Source: Ahaetulla prasina
Lineage: Eukaryota > Chordata > Lepidosauria > Squamata > Colubridae
Reading direction: 5' to 3'
Length of the DNA: 64,000 nucleotides
NCBI RefSeq assembly: GCF_028640845.1
Contig: NC_080540.1
Span: forward strand, 259,084,958-259,148,957
The notes beneath the pieces are model-generated. The model was given only the letters and a program-made list of their open reading frames with translations, had not been told where the DNA came from and ran no database searches. Positions 1-10,864 of the stretch are shown piece by piece. Made by a program: the position numbers and the translations under genes. Numbering within the stretch: the stretch's first letter is position 1; each line of letters begins with the position of its first letter.

Positions 1-1404
1 AAAGCAGTGTCTTCTTGGTTCTGGTATAGCTCTTTTTCCATTCTTTCACTTTTCCAACTCATTGTCTCAAAAAAAATCTCTGATCATAAGATATTTTTGA
101 TCATAAGATATCGTTCAGCAAAACAAAGCCAAACAACTACTGATTTTTATTCAGCTATAATAGACTAATAAAAACCATGCAAGCTAGAAACATAGAAGCA
201 GATAAAGAAAATAAAACTGTTTTTCTCCATCAGACCTGTGTGTTGGAATGAGTTTATGACAGAAAAACAAAGCATTTTATTCCAGGTAGGATTATTATGT
301 TTTAGGCCTAGGAAATTAATGGGCGTTCCATGGAAGGAAATGCTAATGTGAATAGTAACTCAGACTGGATCACAATTTCTGAAAAGGAGGTACTAAAAAC
401 ACAATTGCAAATAAGAAAGAAAAAAGAGAGATGAAGGGCAATACAAATCAATGAAATTACATACTGTGGTCACACAAACATTAAGGTTTGAAAGTTATTT
501 AAAGTTAAAACAATATGCAGAGGAACAAATCAATAGGAATACAGAGGTAGCCTATCTCTTCTTCACCCCAAAACCTTGTTCCCTTCTTTTTCATAACAAG
601 CTTTCTTTCCTAACCCTTTACCAACTACCATCATCATTGCACACATGCTATAATTTCACAAGCTTCTTCCAGCTAAACACGGAGTTTAAACTTAAATCTG
701 CACTCTCTTTACTCATTCTCCCCAATCTTACTAACACTGTGTTTTTAAGGCAAAAGGACATTCCAACTTCATATGGGTAGATTGTTATGCTTTCAATATA
801 CTTTTGCAACCAATTAGTAAGCCTGCTCAGAAAGAACTTGTAAGAAAGGTTTCTGGCCATTCACACTTGGGAAAAATGTAGCATTGAGAAGTGATCTGAA
901 AGTAGCAGTATTAAAGTTAACAGGAAAAAAAATAACTGGTAATAGACAGGTCATTTTGTCCCTCTTTTTGTTAGGCAGTTCACTTACCTGGTTTGAATTT
1001 CACACATTTGCCTAGATGGAATTCTTGGTTGTTAATGGAAATGAGGTGATGTGTGAAGAGTAGTTAAGTGCAAGTCGAGACTATCTCAAGGATGTGAATC
1101 ATCCACATTATATTTGTCGGAAAGTTGAAAAGTAATGTTTTTAGAGAAGAATAAGATTATTGTTGCTCAAGTTACTATTCCAAGACCAAAATTAGGATCC
1201 TGCTGCTATTTACCTAAAAACACCTTCATAACTTGGAACCATAGTTCATGAAGGAATGAGTCTTCCTGTGTATCTCTTACCTGTACTGTGAGAGTAGCTT
1301 CAGAACACCTGCTGTAAGTATCCTTCCATTATGAGATACGATAAGCGTTAGTCTGGGAGCAGTTCTTTTCACTGGAATACACACAACTGTCTTTTCAACA
1401 CCAT
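1..1404. other. Unassigned AT-rich DNA
   Basis: I see no gene, RNA or repeat family that I can name. The open frames at 451-780 (+) and 648-860 (-) overlap on opposite strands, have no domain-like motifs and are as long as chance allows in AT-rich DNA. Confidence 0.6.
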
Positions 1405-1410
1405 GCCAAG

Positions 1411-1687
1411 GGTTTCAGTAGGTTCTGACTAGTTCTGGAGAACCGGTAGTGGAAATTTTGAGTAGTTCGGAGAACCAGTAATAAAAATTCTGACTGGCCC
1501 CGTCCCCATCTATTCTCTGCCTCCCAAGTCCCAGCTGATCAGGTGGAAATGGAGATTTTACAGTATCCTTCCCCTGCCACGCCCACCAAGCTACACCCAT
1601 CAAACCATGTCACTCCCATCAAGCCATGCCACACTCACCAAGCCGTACCCACAGAACCGGTAGTAAAAGATTTTGAAACTCACCACT
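1411..1687. mobile_element. hAT-type MITE (GGTTTCA/GAACCGGTAG family)
   Basis: A non-autonomous DNA transposon with no coding capacity. It shares its layout with the copy at 54621-54914: GAACCGGTAGT motifs near both ends, an internal run on CTATTCTCTGCCTCC and CCACGCCCACCAAGC, and an end GAAACTCACCACT that is the inverse of a GTGGTGGGTTTC start. The first few bases of the left terminus are lost. The flanks ATGCCAAG and AGCCAAG fit a decayed 8-bp target duplication, the length typical of hAT transposons. Confidence 0.75.
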
Positions 1688-1925
1688 AGCCAAGGTGGTT
1701 CCATTTCCCCCACACCCTTTTAATCAATTTATTTATATTAATTCTTAATATGTTGCTATTTTTAAAAAATAGACTTTCTGTTGTTAATGTTATTGTTTCT
1801 ATATAGTTTGAATGTGCTATAATGATTATTGTACATTTTTTGATTTCTTGAGATTTTGTGCGCTTGCAGTCTGTTCTAAAGTGCCCTTTTAAAAAGACAG
1901 CATACAGGCAGTCTTCCATGTATGA

Positions 1926-2254
1926 TCACTCATTTAGTGACCATTGAAAGTTATGACAGTGCTGAAATAAGTGATTTATGATTGGGGCTCATATTGGTTG
2001 CAGTATCTCAGGGTCATGTGATTGCCATTCCTACATAGCGTCAAACAAGCAAAGTCAATCAGGAGGCCATCAGGGAAGGTTGCAAATCACAATACATAAT
2101 TTCTTGCTTAACTACATTGTTTATTTGCATAATGACCTTGGCAAGAAAGTTGTAAATCAGTTGTGTTACTTGATACCTCACTTAATGACTGCACTGCTTA
2201 ACAATGAATTTTCCATTTCCTATTGTGACTGTAGGTTGAGGACTACCTGTACAA
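1926..2254 (-). mobile_element. MITE-like repeat ending TTGAGGACTACCTGTA
   Basis: One of three copies in the window; the others are at 42535-42755 and 58965-59292. Shared blocks include a GACCTTG/CAAGCAAAGTCAAT stretch, CTTAACAAC/TTGTTAAG motifs and the end GTTGAGGACTACCTGTA. This copy is inverted relative to the one at 59 kb. There is no coding capacity. It resembles a common squamate DNA-transposon derivative, but I cannot assign a superfamily. Confidence 0.65.
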
Positions 2255-2299
2255 TTCTGTTAATAAATAATACAGTTGTAAACTAAGGTTGATGCTAAG

Positions 2300-2840
2300 A
2301 TAGCAGCTATTGAAAACATCTCTGAACATTTCACAAGGCAAAACACATGACATGATGCAGCAAGCTTTATTTCTGCCTAAGGCACAATACTTATCATAGT
2401 TTATTTTTTATATATGTATTTACTGAAAGTAATTGGACAGTTTGTAAAATTACCATGTCTTAGAACTACTGTAGGAGATTTCATACAGCAGATGAACAGA
2501 CCTGTGGATATTTACAAAACTATAATACAATGCCAACATTGCAATAATGCTCCTAAACATATGTGATCTTGGAAGGGCATTAGCTGATTTGTAGTTGATT
2601 GTAGGAGCAATCCTAGGTAAATTTTATAGACCTCAGTTACAGTATTTATTTGCATTATATCAATTTGGGATTCGTATCATTCGTTTTTGCATCCAAAAGT
2701 AGAGTTCAGAAATTTTCTTCAGTATTTCTTGTCTGTTGTTTCACTGTGGAAACAGATTATCTTCAAAGAACTGCATCAGGTAAATGGAGTCTGCTCTTTT
2801 GTTGAAATGTCTGCTGGCTGGTATTACAAAATGGTTTTCT
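2300..2840. other. Unassigned AT-rich DNA
   Basis: No gene, RNA or repeat family recognised. The short open frame at 2687-2878 has no supporting motif. Confidence 0.5.
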
Positions 2841-2845
2841 CTAGT

Positions 2846-2966
2846 CAATGTTTCTCAGTTTTGACAACTTTTAGATGAATGGACTTCAGTTCCCAGAATT
2901 CCCCAGCCAACAATTCTGGGAGTTGAAGTCCACACATCTTAAAGTTGTCCAAGTTAAGAAATGCTG
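2846..2966. mobile_element. Palindromic MITE, older copy
   Basis: The two halves are inverted copies: GGACTTCAGTTCCCAGAATT on the left pairs with AATTCTGGGAGTTGAAGTCC on the right, flanked by CAATGTTTCTCAG and AAGAAATGCTG termini. It is the same family as the better preserved 8140-8274 copy, which has an 8-bp target duplication. Target duplication is not clear here. Confidence 0.75.
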
Positions 2967-2974
2967 TTCTATAC

Positions 2975-4559
2975 TATTGACAATTATAGGATAGCTTCCA
3001 AGTATTGCTCCTATAGCTCTATTACTGCTCCCGGTGTCGTTTCTTGACCTTTTTTAAATATCAAAGGAAAGATTTTCCCCCTCCTTATTCAAGAATTTAT
3101 CACACTATGAAGAAACCTTTCCAAATGTCAGTTAAAGCTTTACTTAGTTCTCTCTTTATGTCCTTTTGGCCTAATGGAGCCTTGCCACCTGGAAATTTTC
3201 ACAATCTGCAAATCAACAAAGTAGTTCCTTTTGTTCTTGAGATGAATTTGGCTCTCTTCTTTTATCTTCAACAAAGAAAAATCCTTGTTTTGCAGGGGAA
3301 AGAAAATCAATATCTGAGTATTTACATGTGCTGACTCTATAAAGGAACATTCTAATATCTGCTGTTCACTGCAGATATCTTGAAGCAAATTATATCCTCA
3401 AATGACTGAAATTTGCTCCCACTAAAACACACATTCTTTTTAGCCTGGATTCAGACCTACATTTCTGATAGAATCAAAGTCATCCTTAAAGATGGCTTCC
3501 AGTGTAAGAGAAACAGCTAATGTTATTGATCTTGCTCAGCAGTTTTCAAGACACAAAATGTTCTGACAATTTAACAGACTTTGGGGACTTGGAAATAGAA
3601 CAAACATTGTAAATAATATAATTTGCACTCAGATTAATCTGTTAATCATGAAATTAAGAAAGAAGAATCTACCCCTGGATAAGGTGGCATTAGGTAAAAT
3701 TGGAGAACAAGAAGTTATCATTCAATCCTAGGCTAGAATTGAAGTCTTCTGTTACAACCACACAAGCAGAAAGAAGCAGTGTCAGTTGTTGATAAACACT
3801 TCTGCCATTAACTGGATTTCTAGAACCTGGGCCAAAGAAATGCTAACAGGGTTAAAACATTTATCAGCAGGAAAATTCTGATTAGGCAAGTTGAGAATGG
3901 CTGCCAAGGTCATTAAACGTTATAATCAGTTTAGTGGAATAATCTTGATGTTAAAGCTAACTGAGTCATAGATAATTAATCCTTCATGATGTGTCCCTTG
4001 TCCTGTTCCAAGTATTGCTGAGAGTGACAGGGATTTATAGTCTTCAATATGCAAGTCACTGATTGCCCATGTTTCCTAGTACAGAAGAATGTCAAATCCT
4101 ATAATATATTGCCAGAAGGCAAACTCCATTCTTCTGGCTTCCCAACCAGCAATAGTCCAAGACAGCAGTGACACAGATTTATGAGATGCTGTTAGTAAAG
4201 AATACTTCCCGGGGTAGTTGATCTCAGGGCTGCGGGAAATATTTGAGGTGTCTAAACATTTTGGGCAACAATAGAAAGCACTGAAAACATCTGTTTATGG
4301 ATGACCTGTCTACAAAAATTGGTCAGTAAGCCCAGGTGCACAGAGGTCAGAAAAGTCTGAAAAATGAGTCATAGGCTAAAGATATCTTCCTTTAGCCTGG
4401 AGAGCAAATGGAGGGCAAGAATTTTTCTCTTATTGGTAGCTGAGAGTTATATATTAAATATAATATATGATCTAAATATAATAATACACAGAACAAAACA
4501 TTAGGGAAAACACATTCACGGACTTAGAAGGACACACTGTGATCCTTAGGTTCAAGTTC
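2975..4559. other. Unassigned DNA
   Basis: No gene or named repeat seen. The open frames at 3044-3334 (+) and 3140-3388 (-) overlap antisense and look like chance. Confidence 0.5.
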
Positions 4560-4569
4560 TGAAACATAA

Positions 4570-5465
4570 TCATCACCATCATCAACAACAACAACAACTT
4601 TGCACAGACAGCACTTGAAAAACATTGAAGGAAAATGTGATGACAACTTTACATGGGCATGGCTTATGATGGGAACCTTCAAGAAAGAAATGGAAGGTTT
4701 AATACTTGCTGCTCAAGAACAAGCACTACAAATTAATGCCACGAAAGCAAAGATAAAAAAAAATCCACCAAACAATCCAAACTGCCAACTTTGTAACAAC
4801 AAAGTTGAAACTGTTTCACATTTAATATGTGAATGCAGCAAAATCCCACAAAATGATTATAAAGCTAGACACAACAGAGTTGCTAAATTAATCATTATGT
4901 CATTATGTAAAAAACTTACATAATGGATACAACTTACCTGTATCCAAAAAGTCATGGGAACATAAAGTGGAATAAGTTATAGAAAATTAGAAGGTGAAGA
5001 TCTTGTGGGACTTTCAAATACAGACAGATCGTAATTTGGAACACAACATGCCGGATATCACAGTTGTCGAAAACTGAAACGTACAATTTATTGACATCAC
5101 GGTACCAGCAGATGCCAGAGTCAAAACAAGAACTGGAAAAAATCATGAAATATCATGACCTAGCCATTGAAACTATGCGATTATGAATTAAGCATGTAAC
5201 AGTGATACCCATTGTCATCGGGGCACTTGGTACCATGTCCAAGAATTTTATAAGATACATCAACAAATTGCAGCTTCCTGCAATAACACCATTGGAACTG
5301 TAAAAAACTGCGCTACTCGGAACATCATATATTTTAAGAAGATACTTGGTTGATACCTAGGATGCTGGCAGCAACTGGTATCAACCATTAGCACCAGTCA
5401 AGGGTATTTATGACACATTTTTAAATAATCAGTTGACTGAGTTTCATGTTTAATGAATAAAAGAG
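4570..5465 (+). pseudogene. R4/Dong-clade LINE, C-terminal part of ORF (decayed)
   Basis: This is the 3' part of a LINE of the R4/Dong clade, whose protein carries a restriction-like endonuclease C-terminal to the reverse transcriptase. The open part at 4600-4923 reads through EGLILAAQEQALQ and a knuckle of the form C-x2-C...H...C (CQLCNNKVETVSHLICEC), then YKARHNRVAKL. Downstream, in broken frames, come WDF-like, PDI and PIVIGALGTMSK motifs (near 5200-5240) typical of the endonuclease region of this clade. Reverse transcriptase motifs are absent, so the copy is 5' truncated, and stop codons follow 4923. R4 elements are known from Anolis. Family call is by remembered motif pattern. Confidence 0.8.
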
Positions 5466-5470
5466 ATGAG

Positions 5471-5518
5471 GAGGACGAGGAGGAGGATAATGGTGGTGGT
5501 GGTGGTGGTGATAGGTAC
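5471..5518. repeat. GAGGA/GGT-rich low-complexity tract
   Basis: GAGGACGAGGAGGAGGATAA followed by GGT repeats, lying between the R4 remnant and its tail. Confidence 0.8.
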
Positions 5519-5581
5519 ACAAAAATGCCAAACCCAGTCTGAACTTCTTACTGACTGTGTGATGATCAATAATAATAATAA
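5519..5581 (+). mobile_element. R4-like LINE 3' tail with (AAT)n
   Basis: ACAAAAATGCCAAACCCAGT ... CTGACTGTGTGATGATCAAT then AATAATAATA. The same tail recurs at 5960-6010 at the end of the second R4 fragment, which supports both as 3' ends of one LINE family. Confidence 0.65.
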
Positions 5582-6035
5582 TTCAAACAGACAGACACCT
5601 GCTACATAACATCATGGACTTAACAACTGTTGATAAGGAAGACAAAAAAGTCTGGATAGTGGACGTGACAGTGCCTGGAAACAGGAGAATGAAAGAAAAA
5701 GACCAGGAGAATATAACAAAATACAAAGACCTACAAATAGAAATAGAACGATAGTGGCAAAGGTAAGCAAGAGTAGTACCAATAGTAATAGGCACCTTGA
5801 TGCAGTCCCAAAACACCTGGAGCACCACTTGAATACCACCATCACTCAATTGTAAAAGGTGGGGACAGCTTCCATCCTGCGATGATATCTGTAACACCAT
5901 CAAAACCAATCAAACACATCTGCCTATCCCAAGTTCTTGGTAAAGATTCAACAGGTAGACAAAAATGCCAAATCCAATCTGAACATCTGGCTGACTGTGT
6001 GATGATTAACAAGAAAAATAAAAATAACAAAACAA
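5582..6035 (+). pseudogene. Second R4/Dong-like LINE remnant
   Basis: Read in the plus direction, it encodes a broken restriction-like endonuclease region. VDKEDKKVWIVDVTVPGN is followed by KYKDLQIEIER, a stop and VVPIVIGTL, paralleling the PIVIGALG block of the neighbouring copy. It ends in the same GATGATTAACAAGAAAAATA tail. Several in-frame stops make it non-functional. Confidence 0.7.
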
Positions 6036-6039
6036 CAAT

Positions 6040-6615
6040 AATAAAAACTGCAGAAACACTTTATGAAAACAAACCAGGACACTAGAATCGGTGCCTACTG
6101 AGAAACCACTGAGCTTAGTCAGGAAAAAGCTACCAAAATCAGTATATTAGACAATCCCACATAAAACCTGTGGCAGAAATGTGAGGTGATTACAATGATT
6201 AAACATAATTGCTTTTGAAGAACTTTTGGCTATTATTCCCTTTTCTTTTATGAATTATTTTTGTGCATCAGCAAAATTCACATGCCAGCTGCAGCGTGTC
6301 CATAGAAAACAAAACCAGGGCAGCTAGGAAAATAACAAAACTGATTTCAAACAATGTTCTCTCTAATGCCAGTCACTTTTGTTAACATCTAATTAGCTGC
6401 TCATAGGCCCAGAAATGTAATAGTTTGTTTTTAATGAAGCTGGTGTAGGGACTGTCAATGATTTCCTCAAAATCAAACTTTAAGTGAAGTACTATTTACT
6501 TTTTTTTACAATATTTGTATTAATATAATGTATTAATTATATTAATAAATTATATTATAATAATAAAATATAATTATATTTTATATTTTATTATGCCTAT
6601 TTATATATACCTATA
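6040..6615. other. Unassigned AT-rich DNA
   Basis: No gene seen. A TA-rich low-complexity patch lies at about 6515-6625. Confidence 0.5.
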
Positions 6616-6619
6616 TATA

Positions 6620-6774
6620 CACCTATTTATAGAGAGATGGCAGCTCCGACCACGCTTTGCTCACAGAAGCACAAAGCCGAAAGCACCAACCTGAATATGA
6701 TGAGTGAGACCTTATTGAAATGTCACCAACATACACTCAACCTTACACGGGAAAAGACCCGAATATGCCAAGAC

Positions 6775-6778
<4 letters not shown>
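6620..6778 (+). mobile_element. Penelope-like element, 3' terminal fragment
   Basis: Matches the 3' end of the PLE at 38855-39012: AGAGAGATGGCAGCTCCGAC, CTGAATATGATGAGTGAGAC, GGGAAAAGACCCGAATATGC, ending CAAGACCTACAC. Only the terminal 160 bp or so is present, consistent with 5' truncation. It runs directly into a CA repeat. Confidence 0.85.

Positions 6779-6821
<43 letters not shown>
6775..6821. repeat. (CA)n microsatellite
   Basis: About 23 uninterrupted CA units, starting at the last bases of the PLE end. Confidence 0.98.
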
Positions 6822-6822
<1 letters not shown>

Positions 6823-7619
6823 TTGATGACTTCCCTTCCTCCAGACAAATATAATTTTAGCAACTTAACACTTTCTCTAGTGTTGCAATTTTAAAAAAGG
6901 ATATTTTCCTCATATCTCATTCTTTATCAATAATCAAATTTAGAAGTTTATCATTCAGTCCTAATCAACAAAAGTACATTAAGAACCAATAGAAATAGTA
7001 ACATATGTATTTTAATCCATTTTAGTCCAAAAAATGCATATTGTAATCATATTTACCATATTTAATTCTTTCTCTAAGAATTAAAAGAAAAAAATATCTC
7101 CTCATGAATAAACAAATCTTTAAGGCCTTATCATTTGGTCCTAATAAAAAGAAATCCCATTAATAGCTACCAGAAACCACAACATATATGTTTTAATTCT
7201 GATTGAACAAATTCACTTTGTAGTCCTTCTTTTTACTTTTTTAAAAGCTTGATCTTTAATTCCATCAAGTTGATTTCTTATCATTTTTTTGTCTCCTTTC
7301 AGGAAAAGCTTTAGTAGTTTTCGTTGTTTCCTCTTGGAAAAAGGTTTCTTGGTTTCATTTGTAAATCTAAGATAAGAAAGCTTTTTAAATCACTCTTCTA
7401 ATTTATTATTTGTGTGTCTGCTATAATTATTAAGACATCAAATGGTTTCATTTGTAAATCCATTTTGGCATCTTTTTCCATCTCTTTCTTTTACTCTGGC
7501 ATTTTCAGATTCACAGCACCTTTTTCCATATCACTTTTGTAATCCAGCATTTTTTAAAAAAAACTCAAAATCTCATTGAAATCAATCTTAGTATCTGTTT
7601 CAGTCTCACTATTGAATAA
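6822..7619 (-). other. Mostly unassigned; possible L1-type ORF1 remnant
   Basis: No intact gene. On the minus strand 7270-7560 is rich in Lys/Glu/Met codons, as in coiled-coil LINE ORF1 sequence. That resemblance is weak and no frame stays open. Confidence 0.25.
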
Positions 7620-7965
7620 AACAGAATAAAATCTATTTGTTTATATTTATTTATCAAACTTATTGGCTGCGCATCTTACCACAGGGTAACTCTGGCATAG
7701 TGTTGGCTTACACTATGAAACTAGATAAATAGGATGCTATGAAACTATATAAAAGTACAAAATATAAAATACAAATTGGGAGGGGGGAGAAGATGGGATA
7801 TAATATTAATCTATAAGCCACCTTCAACATGAAGCCCCTCCTTTGGAGCCCCAGATCAGGCAGAGTCAGGTTTTAGGTTCTTACAGAATGTCAGGAGGGT
7901 ATGGACAGACCTCACTTGGGACAGGGGGGAGATATTCCAGAGGGTAGGCACTCTCTGTTGTTGTT
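7620..7965 (-). mobile_element. L2-like LINE 3' end
   Basis: Read on the minus strand, the sequence from about 7965 encodes PTLWN...LT-F-KNLK, resembling the 'LWN-LP ... F---LK' C-terminal block of L2/CR1-type LINE proteins. A 3' untranslated part follows, ending in GATAAATAAATATAAACAAAT. The coding part is short and mutated. Confidence 0.5.
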
Positions 7966-8139
7966 CTGTTGTTTTTATATTCTCTGTCATAGTATCAAAC
8001 AATTTCATAAATAATTTATGCATACATTGTTCCCAAACAGATTTAATTTCTTTGATACTTAAATAATATTGTCCCATTGCATTAATTGGGCTTTTGTCCT
8101 TTAATTGTAATTGTTTGGTCTCTCTGCTCCCCCCTAGTC

Positions 8140-8274
8140 CAGGGGTCTCCAACCTTGGCAACTTTAAGGCTTGTGGACTTCAACTCCCAGAATTCCTCAG
8201 CCAGCTTAGCTGGCTGAGGAACCCTGGGAGTTGAAGTCCACAAACCTTAAAGTTGCTAAGGTTGGAGATCCCTG
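8140..8274. mobile_element. Palindromic hAT-type MITE with 8-bp target duplication
   Basis: A 135-bp near-perfect palindrome. The terminus CAGGGGTCTCCAACCTTGGC is mirrored by GCTAAGGTTGGAGATCCCTG, and TGTGGACTTCAACTCCCAGA by its inverse. It is flanked exactly by the direct repeat CCCTAGTC (8132-8139 and 8275-8282). Duplication length and CAGGG termini fit hAT. No coding capacity. Related older copies lie at 2846-2966 and 26733-26840. Confidence 0.92.
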
Positions 8275-8282
8275 CCCTAGTC

Positions 8283-8604
8283 GACCCTCAAGTCCCCTCT
8301 TATCATCTATTTATTTTGCAATCAACAAAAATTTTCCAAGGAGAGAATTCCTTGCAATTCATTTCTCTTTTTTTCATATATTCTTTTATAAATGTTTAAA
8401 TACCACCAAAAATATTCTTTCGAGTCCTAGTCCTTTACCTTTTCATAATCCACATTATAGTTCCCCTTCTTCTGTTTTCCAAAGACTAACGTGTTTTTTT
8501 TTAATACTTAAATCCACATGAAGCTTGTTTCATCCAGGGTAAAAGAAGATTCTCCCAATGGCATAAGGAAATTTGTCCTTAAGGAAGGTTCTTAACTTCT
8601 AAGA
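8283..8604. other. Unassigned DNA
   Basis: AT-rich, possibly a continuation of the LINE-like sequence interrupted by the MITE at 8140. No gene seen. Confidence 0.4.
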
Positions 8605-8702
8605 AGGAGCGTGCATAAGTGCACAAAAGTTCCTACCGTTCCTGTCCTATTGTTTCCTTTCAATATATGTTCCTGTATATAATGTTGTGACAAAATTAAA
8701 AA
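8605..8702 (+). mobile_element. LINE family F, 3' end
   Basis: GAGCGTGCATAAGTGCAC ... CCTACCGTTCCTGTCCTATT ... AATGTTGTGACAAAATT, matching the 3' ends at 11282-11440 and 50829-51000. Only the untranslated tail is left. Confidence 0.8.
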
Positions 8703-9893
8703 AAAACAAAAAACTTTAATGTGACAAAATAAAAAAAAATTCAATAATAGGCAGATCCCTAAAGTACAATAGTTGAGAGAGGAAGAAGGCAAACCCAGTG
8801 TCTCTTTGAAAGGATTAAAAGGTTTAGGTAGGAAGATTTTCTCTCGGGATCCCAGACCTCTCAAGATCACTATTTTACATTCTCTTCACAGGGAGATTCA
8901 ATACGGAGCTAACTTGTGAAGGACCCTTGTCCTCTCTTTGTTCCAGAAAGAAATTCCAAGGACCTGATTCATTTCTATTTTTGCCACAGTCATCGGCCAC
9001 ACAAAAGCAGACCCATGTTTCAGTTTGTCATCGCTATTCCAAGAAGTCACTCAGATGGCATTTATATATATATATACATGCATCAGTATTGAGTAAGCAT
9101 ACTTAGGGTTGTACTGGGAATTATCATTTGAAAAAATAGTGTTTTTTAAAAACATTATCTCTTCTTCTGGCATATTAATATAACAAAGCAATGACTATTC
9201 TGCACTGTGCATTTGTGTATGTAATAGGAACAGTAATATCATAACATCCTATGTGTTTGAAGGTAAACTCCATTGGGATACCAGATAAATCCAAATAGTA
9301 TTATAGGCTAAGCTGCAGAGATCAGACACAATTCACTAGGCATTACTGATGTGCAAGTCCCACTGATATTATTTATTCACTACCATTACTACTTGCTTTT
9401 CTGTAAGAAGCCTATTTGCAAGATAAGGTTCAACAAAGGATAAACTGAAAACACAACTCTCTTTAATAGAGTGTGAAAAGAACCCAAACAAAATCAGAAA
9501 AGTTGAGATTAAACATTAACAAATCTCCTGGAGATTTAGCAGAATAGAGAGGATCAAGATCTTGTTAAAAAGTCATGCATCATATACGTTGATTTACTAG
9601 CATGTTTCCCAAACTAGTAAACTTCAGAACTGTTAGTTTGCAAGAATTCCCAATTAGTAGTTCAAGCCCTCTTTAAGATGCAAAATTAGGAAATGCTATG
9701 TTTATTGCTTAGCCTTCTCTGGCCCCATCATATTGTTAGTGAAACAGTACTGAATTTAGGGAACACATTTGGAGACTAGAGATTTACATGGTGGTGACTG
9801 AAGGTAGACACTTATAATTTAATAATTTATTTTTATAAATAAATGCAATTTTATCATTGTAGTTAATTATTTATTTATTTAATAATTACAGTT
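8703..9893. other. Unassigned DNA
   Basis: Mostly AT-rich with a short TA tract near 9065. No gene or named repeat; a second TGTGACAAAATAAA motif at 8722 suggests a partial duplication of the LINE tail. Confidence 0.5.
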
Positions 9894-10245
9894 GTTAAAA
9901 GATAAAGGTAAAGGTTCCCCTCGCACATATGTGCTAGTCGTTCCCAACTCTATTCTCCGTTTCAAAGCCGAAGAGCCTGCGCTGTCTGAAGACGTCTCCA
10001 TGGTCATGTGGCCGGCATGACTCAATGCCAAAGGCACACGGAACGCTATTACCTTCCCATCAAAGGTGGTCCCTATTTTTCTACTTGCATTTTTTACGTG
10101 CTTTCAAACTGTTAGGTTGGCAGAAGCTAGGACAAGTAACGGGAGCTCACCCCGTTATGCGGCACTAGGGATTCGAACCACTGAACTGCCAACCTTTCGA
10201 TCGACAAGCTCAGCATCTTACCCACTAAGCCACCGCGTCCCTTAC
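9894..10245 (-). mobile_element. tRNA-headed SINE with BovB-like tail (Sauria-type), full length
   Basis: Read on the minus strand it starts GGGACGCGGTGGCTTAGTG, with an A-box-like TGGCTTAGTGGGTAAGA and a B-box-like GGTTCGAATCC. A body follows (GTTGGCAGAAGCTA in plus orientation is its start), ending GAACCTTTACCTTTATC. The 3' part resembles the BovB LINE end, whose machinery is thought to move these SINEs. The flanking direct repeat AATTACAGTT (9884-9893, 10246-10255) supports a complete insertion by target-primed reverse transcription. Confidence 0.9.
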
Positions 10246-10255
10246 AATTACAGTT

Positions 10256-10440
10256 ATACACTTTTGCAAGTCGACTCTCAACGTTTGAGAAATGTATAAT
10301 AATATATAATATATAGTACATACTGTATAGGAATGTAGAATGTATAACGTAATGTATACTATTGTGTAATATTATAATGAATATGAAAAAGAAATGAAAA
10401 CATGACACCATAATTAAAAGGTCTATACACAAAATTTTAA
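10256..10440. repeat. AT-rich low-complexity stretch
   Basis: TATAATATATAATATATAGT-type sequence. No gene. Confidence 0.6.
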
Positions 10441-10864
10441 AGAGTATAATTAAATGGCAAAGTCAAATTATAACCCAATTAAGATGGAATTTTGGTCCAA
10501 CATTGCCTGTTACAGTTTAATTTTGAGCTGCTTCTAGAAGTCAGGTCTCAAGTGCCAGGGAAATCAGAAGATTCAGGCAGTTCAAATGAGTCTAAAGATT
10601 TACTGCAAGCTTAAGCTCTCTACAATATTTGAGCTACTATTGGTCAAGGGAAATGAGCGGGAATTAAGAGGCATTCAAGGTAGGCTGGACTTAGATCTTT
10701 TGCAGGAGTGCAGGGACTTGTGACTTATGACACGTTTGACCCTTCCATCGAGTTCAGCCTGGTCATCTCCTACATCAGCCAGAGTGGGAAACAACTAGAT
10801 CCCACAGAAAAACTGTTCCAAGGGGGAGGTGCCAGTACTTAGTACTTTAAAAGGATTTAAATTA
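10441..10864. other. Unassigned 0.4-kb segment, higher GC than its flanks
   Basis: Sits immediately 5' of the CR1 coding remnant. It could be the 5' part of that LINE or an older LTR-like insertion; CCAAT-type ATTGG is seen at about 10638. No coding signal and no clear terminal repeats. Confidence 0.35.

Noticed and set aside
451..780. 109-residue frame near the window start
   Set aside because: AT-rich, no motif, overlapped antisense by another frame of similar quality.
4600..4923. 107-residue frame with a Cys/His knuckle, possible host zinc-finger exon
   Set aside because: The sequence around it matches R4/Dong LINE order (EGLILAAQ, RHNRVA, later VIGALG), with no splice context.
5842..6085. 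Frames on both strands over the second R4 copy
   Set aside because: They are out of phase with the LINE coding sequence.
10130..10245. tRNA-like A and B boxes on the minus strand
   Set aside because: They are the head of a SINE with a BovB-like tail and target duplication, not a tRNA gene with a cloverleaf.
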